A DNA stretch of 64,000 bases from Halosimplex halophilum. Its GTDB lineage: Archaea; Halobacteriota; Halobacteria; Halobacteriales; Haloarculaceae. A model generated the notes under the pieces. That model made no database searches. It was not told the DNA's origin and saw only the letters and a list, made by a program, of their open reading frames with translations. This document shows positions 1 to 6,438 of the stretch, in pieces. The first letter of the stretch is position 1, and each line of letters opens with the position of its first letter. The stretch spans positions 62,001 to 126,000 of the forward strand of contig NZ_SRHV01000006.1 in the NCBI RefSeq assembly GCF_004698125.1, given 5' to 3'. The translations under genes were made by a program, and so were the position numbers.

Positions 1-1
1 C

Positions 2-301
2 TGCCGGGTCGCGGCCGCCGTCGCGCGCCGGACGCCGCTGTCGCCGACCGTCGGCTCCCGGACGGAGTACGACATCACCGCCGCGGACCCCCCCGAGCGA
101 CAGGCCGAGGACGAACGTCGCCAGGCCGGGGCGGCGACGGCCGTCCTCGACGCTTTCGAGAAACCGCCCGCCTCGCGGATCCGCTCGGAGACGCGCGAGG
201 CGCACATGGCCGACCGGATCCGGGCGCTCCGGCGGGAGGGCGAGGTGGTCGCCGTCGTCGGCCTCGGCCACTTCGACCCGCTCGTCGAGCGGCTGGGTTA
301 G
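2..301 (+). CDS. C-terminal part of a TraB-like protein (5' end outside window)
   Basis: An open frame enters from the left edge and ends at TAG 299-301, giving about 99 residues. The last 35 residues (pattern R-x2-HMADRI, then VVAVVGLGHF before a short tail) resemble the end of TraB/PrgY-type domains, where a hydrophobic strand leads into a G-x-GH motif. The TraB assignment comes from recalled motifs and the N-terminal part is missing, so it is tentative. The stop codon overlaps the stop codon of the convergent SOUL gene by two bases, so the two transcripts meet with no spacer. Confidence 0.5.
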   Translation, partial: CRVAAAVARRTPLSPTVGSRTEYDITAADPPERQAEDERRQAGAATAVLDAFEKPPASRIRSETREAHMADRIRALRREGEVVAVVGLGHFDPLVERLG

Positions 302-966
302 TCGGCGTCGACGACGACCGCGACCTCGTTACGCCGGAGCATCGGGAGCGCGCCGGGACCGTCGTAGCCCATGAAGAAGGGGTCGCCCGAGACCGGGACG
401 CCGGCCCGCTCCAGCGTCGCAGTGAGCCGGTCGGCCTCGCGGGCGACCCGCTCGTCCGTGGGTCGCCAGCGGAACCGCCGGACCGCCAGCGTCCGCTCGG
501 GGACGGCGACCAGTTCCACCGCGTCGGCGGTCGGCAGCGGCGCGGACTCGTAGTCGTACTCGGCGGGGAGGAAAAACGCCATCCGGACGCCCGCCTCGGT
601 CCGCACCGCTTCGACGGGCGCGGTCACGGAGATGGTCCGGCCACCGCTCCGCCCGACCGCCCGTGGCCCCGTGTCCGTAGAGGCCTCGGGGTCGGCCACT
701 TCGACCGGCGCGGCCATCGCGATCTCCGCGTCGCCCTCGTTCTCGCCCGAGATGTACCCGAACAGCCGCCGGAACGCGTCGCTCCGCGAGGGCGCGACCG
801 TCTCGACCGCGACCGCGGCCGGATAGCGCCGGAGTTCCACGTCGTCGACGCTGGCGACCGTCGTGTATGGGACGGTGTCCGTCACCGACCGCTGGTAGAG
901 CGTCCAGGCGCCCGCCGCGGCGGCGAGCCCGGCCAGACCGCCCGCGACCGTTCGTAGTCGAACCAT
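298..966 (-). CDS. SOUL-family heme-binding protein
   Basis: A 222-residue protein from ATG 966. Residues 5-22 form one hydrophobic segment (a membrane anchor or signal). The following part carries the SOUL signature: VPYTTVASVDDVELRRYP near residue 40, then the FRRLFGYISGEN block with an acidic patch, a TAPVEA block, and a C-terminal MGYDGP-type motif. SOUL proteins bind heme or related tetrapyrroles; the role in haloarchaea is not defined. The open frame continues upstream of 966, but the family match begins just after this ATG, so the longer frame is an antisense shadow of the neighbouring amidohydrolase. Convergent with the TraB-like gene. Confidence 0.85.
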   Translation of the reverse strand: MVRLRTVAGGLAGLAAAAGAWTLYQRSVTDTVPYTTVASVDDVELRRYPAAVAVETVAPSRSDAFRRLFGYISGENEGDAEIAMAAPVEVADPEASTDTGPRAVGRSGGRTISVTAPVEAVRTEAGVRMAFFLPAEYDYESAPLPTADAVELVAVPERTLAVRRFRWRPTDERVAREADRLTATLERAGVPVSGDPFFMGYDGPGALPMLRRNEVAVVVDAD

Positions 967-1065
967 GCACCGCGTACGGTGCACGCCGGGATAACCGCGC
1001 CGCTGGGGCCTGCAAGGTGAGGAAGCGGGCCAACCTTTAGGGCGCGGTCGGCCGTCCCGGCGGGT

Positions 1066-1935
1066 ATGGTGCTCGATACCCACACGCACGCCTGGGGGCC
1101 GCCGAGCGAGGCCCACCCGTGGGTCAACGCGGCGCTGGTGGACGACGTCGACGGGTTCGACACCCACACGGTCTACACGGCCGACCGACTCCTCGGCGAC
1201 ATGGACCGGACCGGGATCGACGAGGCGGTCGTCGTCGGCTACCCCCTCCCCGAGTGGACGGACAACTACTACACTCGCCGGGTCGTCGCCGACAGCGACC
1301 GGCTGTACGGGGTCGTGATGGTCGACCCCTTCGCCGAGGGCGCGGCCGACCACCTGCGCGAGTGCATGGCCGTCGACGGCGTCGTCGGCGTCCGCCTCGG
1401 GGCGGCCTGTCCCTACGACCGCATGTGGGAGACGTTCGACCCCGAGGCGACGTGGCTGCGCGACGCCGTCGAGGAGCGGGCCTTCTGGGAGGCCGCGGTC
1501 GAGACGGACGCGGCCGTCCAGATCCTCTGCAACCACCGCCAGCTCGACCAGGCGCTCGAACTGGTCGAGGCCTACCCCGGGCTGACCTACCTCTTCGACC
1601 ACTTCGCCCGCGCCGGCCCGGCGACGCCGACCGACGAGGGGTCGTTCGCCCGCTTCGCCGACCTCGCCGAGTACGACGGCGTCGCGGTGAAAGTCTCCGA
1701 GACGCCCCACGTCTCGGACGCGGCGTTCCCCTACGCGGACGTGCACGACCACGTCCGGTGGCTCGTAGCGGAGTTCGGCCGCGAGCGGGTGATCTGGGGC
1801 TCGGACTACCCGAACGTCAGCGACGTGGCGACCTACGGCGAGAGCCTCCGCTGGCTGGACCGCGTCGACGGCCTCTCCGAAGCGGACCGGACCTGGCTCG
1901 CCGGCCGGTCGTTCCGCCGGCACGTCCTCCAGTGA
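1066..1935 (+). CDS. Amidohydrolase-2 family metal-dependent hydrolase
   Basis: A 289-residue TIM-barrel hydrolase of the amidohydrolase_2 (ACMSD/TIM-hydrolase) type. Metal-ligand candidates are in the expected order: HTH at residues 6-8 on the first strand, H157 (CNHRQ), H179 (LFDHF) and D247 in WGSDYPN. That C-terminal GSDYP motif is the hallmark of the family. Members act on lactones, hydroxy-acids or decarboxylation substrates; the substrate here cannot be told. The ATG at 1066 sits one codon before the first conserved strand. The next gene, a zinc alcohol dehydrogenase, follows after 114 bp on the same strand, so the two may serve one sugar or lactone pathway. Confidence 0.85.
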   Translation: MVLDTHTHAWGPPSEAHPWVNAALVDDVDGFDTHTVYTADRLLGDMDRTGIDEAVVVGYPLPEWTDNYYTRRVVADSDRLYGVVMVDPFAEGAADHLRECMAVDGVVGVRLGAACPYDRMWETFDPEATWLRDAVEERAFWEAAVETDAAVQILCNHRQLDQALELVEAYPGLTYLFDHFARAGPATPTDEGSFARFADLAEYDGVAVKVSETPHVSDAAFPYADVHDHVRWLVAEFGRERVIWGSDYPNVSDVATYGESLRWLDRVDGLSEADRTWLAGRSFRRHVLQ

Positions 1936-2049
1936 ACGGCTGGCCGGGACCGGCATGTACTGCCTCGGCCCCGACGACTGGCGTCCCGGTTCACCCGCAA
2001 GGTATTAGCCGTTCCGAGGGGTCGTTGCGTGTAGTTCTCGGTCGGACCA

Positions 2050-3078
2050 ATGAAGGCAATCGTCCACACCGACGCCCGTTCGGTCGAACTGCAGGAGCGC
2101 GACCGCCCCTCGGTCGGCGCCGGCGAGGTGCTCGTCGCGGTCCACTCGGCGGGCGTCTGCGGGAGCGACGCCCACGCCTACGTCTACGACAGCGGCTACG
2201 AGTGGATCAAGCTGCCCCGGGTCATGGGCCACGAGTACAGCGGGCGGGTCGTCGAGGTCGGGAGCGAGATCGAGGAGTTCCGGGCGGGCGACCCCGTGGT
2301 CGAGGAGCCGATCCACGAGTGCGGGGCCTGTTTCCAGTGTCAGAACGGCCAGGCCAACGTCTGCCGGAACTTCTCGATCACGGGGATGCACCGCGACGGC
2401 GCCTTCGCGGAGTTCGTCGCCGTCGACCCCGAGCACCTCCACGCCGTCCCGGCCGACGTGCCGCTGGGCCACGCGGCCGTGACCGAGCCGACGAGCATCG
2501 CGACGCGGGCCGTCCTCGAACGGTCGGCGACCCGGCCGGGCGACGACGTGCTCGTCGAGGGACCGGGTCCCATCGGCGTGCTCGTCGCGGCCGTCGCGGA
2601 CTCGCTGGGCGCCAACGTCGTCGTCTCCGGGCTCGGCCGGGACGCCGACTACCGGCTCCCGCTGGTCGAGGACCTGGGGATCGCGACGGTCGACCTCGAC
2701 GATGCGGACCTCGGCGAGCGGACCGAGGCGGTCACCGACGGCCGCGGGTTCGACGTGGTGTTCGACGCGACGGGCCACCACAGCGGCGCCGGGACGGCCG
2801 TCGAGCACGTCCGCAAGGGCGGCCAGGTCGTCGTGGTCGGCATCCCCAACGAGACCAGCGAGGTGGCGCTCACGGAGGCGGTCCGCGGCGAGGTCGACAT
2901 CACCACCTCCTACGGCTCGCTGTGGCGGGACTTCGAGCGGGCGCTCCGGCTGATGGAGCGCGGCGAGGTCCCGGTCGAGGCGGTCGCCGACCGGTCGTTC
3001 GACGCGGACGACCCGTCGGCCGCGTTCGAGGCCTTCCTCGCCGGCGAGACCTGCAAGCCGGTCTTCCGCTTCCCGTGA
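2050..3078 (+). CDS. Zinc-dependent medium-chain alcohol/polyol dehydrogenase
   Basis: A 342-residue MDR-family dehydrogenase. Catalytic zinc ligands are C37 (in GVCGSD) and H61-E62 (GHEYSG). The structural zinc lobe has four cysteines at 91, 94, 97 and 105. The NAD(P) Rossmann turn is GPGPIG at about 171. The layout fits the sorbitol/threonine/glucose dehydrogenase branch rather than ethanol dehydrogenases, but substrate cannot be assigned. A TATA-like stretch (GGTATTAGCC, about 2001-2010) lies upstream. Likely neighbour-coupled with the amidohydrolase gene on the same strand. Confidence 0.85.
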   Translation: MKAIVHTDARSVELQERDRPSVGAGEVLVAVHSAGVCGSDAHAYVYDSGYEWIKLPRVMGHEYSGRVVEVGSEIEEFRAGDPVVEEPIHECGACFQCQNGQANVCRNFSITGMHRDGAFAEFVAVDPEHLHAVPADVPLGHAAVTEPTSIATRAVLERSATRPGDDVLVEGPGPIGVLVAAVADSLGANVVVSGLGRDADYRLPLVEDLGIATVDLDDADLGERTEAVTDGRGFDVVFDATGHHSGAGTAVEHVRKGGQVVVVGIPNETSEVALTEAVRGEVDITTSYGSLWRDFERALRLMERGEVPVEAVADRSFDADDPSAAFEAFLAGETCKPVFRFP

Positions 3079-3132
3079 CCGAGCGGGCGACCGCGCCGGC
3101 CGACCGCCGGCGACGGCCGCTCGTCCCCGCGG

Positions 3133-3849
3133 CTACAGCGCGGCCGTCCGCACACGGGCGACCGCGGTGAGCACGGGATAGGTCCACTCGGCGTCGGCGT
3201 AGACGTACTGACAGAGCTCGTGGCCGTCCGTGCCCGAGAGCGGGTCGCGGCGCTGGACCAGGTCCTGGCGCCGCTCGGCGAGGTCGTCCAGGTCCGACTC
3301 GACGCCCTCGGCCGGTCCGGGACCCTCCCAGCGGTCGAGCAGGTCCGCGACCGCGTCGCGGCTCCGGTCGAGCGACGCCAGCTCCTCGTCGAGCTGGTCG
3401 ACGAGGCGCTCGCGCCACCCGACGGCCTCCTCGACGGCCGAGACCAGCGTCGACTTGTAGAACTCGGTGAACCGGGCGCCGCCCTCGCGGCGGAACCCGG
3501 TCGCCACGTCCGCCGAGAGCTCGGCCGCCGCGTGCTCGACCAGCGACTCGCCGTACACCTCCTCGTAGTGGTCGACGCTCATCACCGTCTCCCTGAAGGC
3601 GCTACGGACTCGCTCGACCCGCCGCGGCGACGAGTCGGTCAGCTGTCGTGTCCGGTTCGCTCCCGCAGGTTGCCTGCTCACCGTGTCGATTCCCCCGACT
3701 CGATCGGCGAACCGCACGTACGCCCGCCGCTCGGCTTCGACCTCCGCACGCTCCGCCTCGACCACCTCCTCGGCCGTCGAGAGCGGTTCCAGGACGTGTT
3801 CCCGCAACGTCCGCGAGAGGGGATCGTCCGTCCGGTGTGAGGTCTCCAT
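3133..3849 (-). CDS. Haloarchaeal hypothetical protein, helical (DUF7260-like)
   Basis: About 238 residues from ATG 3849. The frame also opens at TTG 3876, but ATG gives a natural start (METSHRT). The protein is soluble, acidic and mostly alpha-helical, with long charged heptad-like stretches: residues 15-45 rich in E/R/A, and a second coil around 140-190. No enzyme motif is visible. It reminds me of the haloarchaeal family DUF7260, recalled without a search. Codon use and composition match the neighbours. Convergent with the zinc dehydrogenase gene. Confidence 0.65.
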   Translation of the reverse strand: METSHRTDDPLSRTLREHVLEPLSTAEEVVEAERAEVEAERRAYVRFADRVGGIDTVSRQPAGANRTRQLTDSSPRRVERVRSAFRETVMSVDHYEEVYGESLVEHAAAELSADVATGFRREGGARFTEFYKSTLVSAVEEAVGWRERLVDQLDEELASLDRSRDAVADLLDRWEGPGPAEGVESDLDDLAERRQDLVQRRDPLSGTDGHELCQYVYADAEWTYPVLTAVARVRTAAL

Positions 3850-3970
3850 CGTCTTGGTATCACACCGCACGGTCAAAAGCGTTTCCGGGGGTCGCGGTCC
3901 GGTGCTCGCGGCCGATGGCGTCGGTGTGTCCTCCCGAGACGACGGGTCGTCGCTCCCCCGGGAGCGGGTG

Positions 3971-5227
3971 CTACGTGTCGTCCCTCGGGGTCGGGTCGAT
4001 CTCGTCGAGCGCCTCCGTCGCCACGTCGCCCAGCTCGCCGGCTTCGATGTGGGAGTAGCGTTCGCGGACCATCTCCTCGGAGTTGTCCAGGTAGCGGGCC
4101 GCGACCGTGTAGCCGAACGCGCGGACGAGGACCTCGCCCATCCCGCGGCGCCCGCCGTGGGGTGCGAGGTAGTCGTGTTTCGGGTGGTCGACGTCGACGT
4201 CCGCCTCGTCGGAGAGTCGCCGCAGGATCGACCGCGCGCCGTCCGTCGTGATCGACGGCGGCCGGACGTCCTCGTCGAGCGCCAGCAGGAGGTCGCGAGC
4301 GTGCGCCCCGCGCCGCTCGGCGATCGCGTCCGGTCCCAGCCCCCGGTCCGCCAGCCCCTCCCGTACGAGTTCCGACAGCGTCCGCCGGTCGAACGTCGGG
4401 AACACCGGCCACCGCTCCGTCGGCGGGGACGTCAGCGTCCGGTAGCTCCGCAGCGGCGAGATGGCCGGGTCGGGGAGGCTGGCGGCGTCCCACTGCTGTT
4501 TCTTCCGGTAGACGTCCATACTCCCGTCCTCGAGGTCGATGTCCTCCCACCGGACGCCGCGCCGGCGGGGGTCGTCGGGGTCCCGGAGGAGTTCACCCAC
4601 CCGTACAGCGGTGTACGCGAGGACGACCACGAGCGCCCGGTCGCGGGCCGCCTTCAGCGCCTCGTAGCGCGCCCGCTGCCTGTCGAACGGGTCGGTGTCC
4701 TCCGGGAGTGTCGTGTATGCCTCGATGGACTCGCGCGCCTGCTCGTCGACGTGGCGGGTGAGCGCGTGACGCTGCTCCGATGTCCAGGCCTGCTGGTCGC
4801 CCGGCTTGCGGCCGTCGTCCTCCGGAATCGGCGCGGTCGCGCTCGCCCGCTGGGCGTAGTGGGCCTCCAGGTAGCCCTCGTTGACACACCAGCCGCACCA
4901 CGCCGAGATGTACCGGTAGTAGGTCTGGACCGTGTTCTGCTTGAGTCCGCGGTCGCCGGAAAGGTGGCGGGCGTACTCGCGGAAGACGCGCTCGTCGAGG
5001 TCCTCGAACGTCGGTTCCCGGTCGGCGTCGTCGGGGACGATCCCGGTACAGTCGTCGCCGCGGTCGCCGGCGGCCCACTCGGCGAACCGTCCGAGTTCGC
5101 GGGCGGCGTTCCGCCGGTAGTTCCCGCCCTCGCCGCCGCGACCCTTCCCCTTGTCCTGAAGATAGCGGTCGAAGGAGCTTCGCAACGGTCGCATTGCGGG
5201 CTCTCGTCCGGTTGTCTCGTCGATCAT
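3971..5227 (-). CDS. Tyrosine recombinase / phage-type integrase
   Basis: A 418-residue site-specific recombinase. An N-terminal SAM-like DNA-binding region covers about residues 15-130. The catalytic domain has R209 (TAVRVGELL), lysines 242-243, H357-x2-R360 (HGGRRG) and the nucleophile Y391 (RYSHIEAGEL), so the active site looks intact. The gene is the third of an operon with a winged-helix regulator and a MazF-like toxin; its ATG overlaps the toxin stop by 4 bp. No tRNA gene or obvious direct-repeat att sites were seen at the flanks, so whether it marks an integrated element, or inverts or resolves local DNA, is open. Confidence 0.9.
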   Translation of the reverse strand: MIDETTGREPAMRPLRSSFDRYLQDKGKGRGGEGGNYRRNAARELGRFAEWAAGDRGDDCTGIVPDDADREPTFEDLDERVFREYARHLSGDRGLKQNTVQTYYRYISAWCGWCVNEGYLEAHYAQRASATAPIPEDDGRKPGDQQAWTSEQRHALTRHVDEQARESIEAYTTLPEDTDPFDRQRARYEALKAARDRALVVVLAYTAVRVGELLRDPDDPRRRGVRWEDIDLEDGSMDVYRKKQQWDAASLPDPAISPLRSYRTLTSPPTERWPVFPTFDRRTLSELVREGLADRGLGPDAIAERRGAHARDLLLALDEDVRPPSITTDGARSILRRLSDEADVDVDHPKHDYLAPHGGRRGMGEVLVRAFGYTVAARYLDNSEEMVRERYSHIEAGELGDVATEALDEIDPTPRDDT

Positions 5228-5580
5228 GCGGGGTCAACGGCCTCCGGGTTGTCCAGGTAGGAGATCGTGGCCGCCGTGACCTGTTCGGTGAACTCGTCGG
5301 TGACCGAGCCCTGCCGGCCGACGACGTGGATCCCGTCTTTCAGCGTGGCGACCGTCCAGGGCAAGACGTAGCTCTGCTGCCCTGGTTCGCCACGGACCCA
5401 CGCCTCGCTCGGCACGGCGAAGCTGCCTGCGTGGTGGGACTGCGTGGTGAATGCGACGGCGATCGACTCCTCGTCGGGGTAGGGCATTCGCTCGCCGGAA
5501 ACGACCAGCCACGGGCGGGGGTTGCCGCCGTCCGTCTCGAACGGATCGGGGGCCCAGACTACAGTTCCGCGGTCAGCCAT
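5224..5580 (-). CDS. PemK/MazF-like toxin-family protein
   Basis: A 118-residue protein with the compact PemK/MazF beta-barrel pattern: GTVVWAPDPF at the N-terminus, the PRPWLVVSGE strand where MazF has RPALVVS, an AVAFTTQ strand, then LPWTVATLKDGI (the conserved ThrLeu-Lys region) and a C-terminal helix. MazF homologues are mRNA endoribonucleases. It lies 6 bp behind the winged-helix gene, which would be its antitoxin or repressor, and overlaps the recombinase start by 4 bp (ATGA). Being inserted between a regulator and a recombinase suggests an addiction function for a mobile region. Confidence 0.75.
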   Translation of the reverse strand: MADRGTVVWAPDPFETDGGNPRPWLVVSGERMPYPDEESIAVAFTTQSHHAGSFAVPSEAWVRGEPGQQSYVLPWTVATLKDGIHVVGRQGSVTDEFTEQVTAATISYLDNPEAVDPA

Positions 5581-5586
5581 CCGATA

Positions 5587-5985
5587 TCACGACTCCTCGT
5601 CGTCCTGGTCGGCCGTTGAATCGACAGGGTCGACCGCGGTTTCCATCCAGGTCTCGACGTCGTCGACGGAGAACCCGCCGTCGATGGCGTCGGCCGTGGC
5701 GGCGCCGTGAAACCCTGCCGACGCGACCGCGTGCTCGGCGTCGGCGATCGTCCAGAACCGGTCGCGGTGGTCGACGAGCCCGTGTTCCTCGAGTCGCTTC
5801 AGTGTGGGGCCGACGCTCCCCTCAGGCACGTCGACGGCGTCGACGATCTCCCGCTGGCGAAACGCCTGGTCGGCGTGCTCGAGGAGGAAGCGATACACCG
5901 CACCCTGCGTGGTGTCCGGCGCGAGGTCGGGGAGCGACGGTCCGTCCTCGTCGATAGACCGGAACTCGTCTTTCGAGATCGGCAT
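5587..5985 (-). CDS. Winged-helix (MarR-like) regulator, putative antitoxin
   Basis: A 132-residue protein with a winged helix-turn-helix at about residues 28-80: VYRFLLEHAD, FRQREIVDAVDV, SVGPTLKRLEEHGLV, and a wing around HRDRFW. The C-terminal tail is acidic. First gene of the three-gene operon, with a clean leaderless promoter (TATA-like box 26-35 bp before ATG 5985). Haloarchaeal MazF-like genes are often preceded by such regulators, so it probably represses the operon and may neutralise the toxin; that second role is inference. Confidence 0.75.
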   Translation of the reverse strand: MPISKDEFRSIDEDGPSLPDLAPDTTQGAVYRFLLEHADQAFRQREIVDAVDVPEGSVGPTLKRLEEHGLVDHRDRFWTIADAEHAVASAGFHGAATADAIDGGFSVDDVETWMETAVDPVDSTADQDDEES

Positions 5986-6010
5986 CTTGAGTATCGGTTT
6001 GTATCAGAAG

Positions 6011-6020
6011 CTATTATGTC
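6011..6020 (-). promoter_or_regulatory. TATA-like box of the wHTH-toxin-recombinase operon
   Basis: On the minus strand the sequence reads GACATAATAG, 26-35 bp upstream of ATG 5985. This is the usual spacing for a leaderless haloarchaeal transcript. Confidence 0.55.
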
Positions 6021-6143
6021 TTATTGGCAGTGCTCTCGACACGGACTGGTGGATGGTGATGTTCGCTGGTTTTTCCCAGGGCTGGGGACCTCCTCGCGCG
6101 GTTCCACGTTTCGTGCTCCCCCGACGGCGGCGGGATACTTCAA

Positions 6144-6177
6144 AGTGGTCGTGATTATTGGGGTAATCACGACCACT
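6144..6177. repeat. Perfect 14-bp inverted repeat with 6-nt loop
   Basis: Left arm AGTGGTCGTGATTA (6144-6157), spacer TTGGGG (6158-6163), right arm TAATCACGACCACT (6164-6177); all 14 pairs match. It lies in the AT-rich gap about 160 bp upstream of the winged-helix gene. It could be an operator, a recombinase core or resolution site for the adjacent tyrosine recombinase, a transposon-end hairpin, or an RNA hairpin. No protein-coding context explains it. Confidence 0.8.
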
Positions 6178-6438
6178 CTATAATTCTACGTTTCGCTAGA
6201 AAACGGGGTCTTCAACCCTCGTCAAGGCGAATCCTGGGACTTCTTGGATTTATAAATATTATACCGCTATATGGAATGTGGACAGCCTCTGTTGCATAAG
6301 TTCCAGCGCAGATAGAGAGAACGGTGACAGTGGGTAGCACCGTCCGCGTTCCCGGGGTTCGGCACGGTCCCCGGCGTGTTCTCCGGCCGATGTCTCGTCG
6401 TCAGACCCGTCTCCGAGCGTCTTGTCTCCTGGCATCGC

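Larger units (their letters stand above)
5986..6438. other. AT-rich intergenic region, no gene seen
   Basis: This 453-bp gap between the sugar dehydrogenase stop and the winged-helix start has clearly lower GC than its surroundings. It holds the winged-helix promoter (6011-6020), a perfect 14-bp inverted repeat (6144-6177), and a run around 6240-6275 with TATA-like elements (TATAAATATTATACCG). An isolated stretch at 6285-6300 resembles an IS6-type terminal repeat. Short frames here show no protein-like features. Confidence 0.7.
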
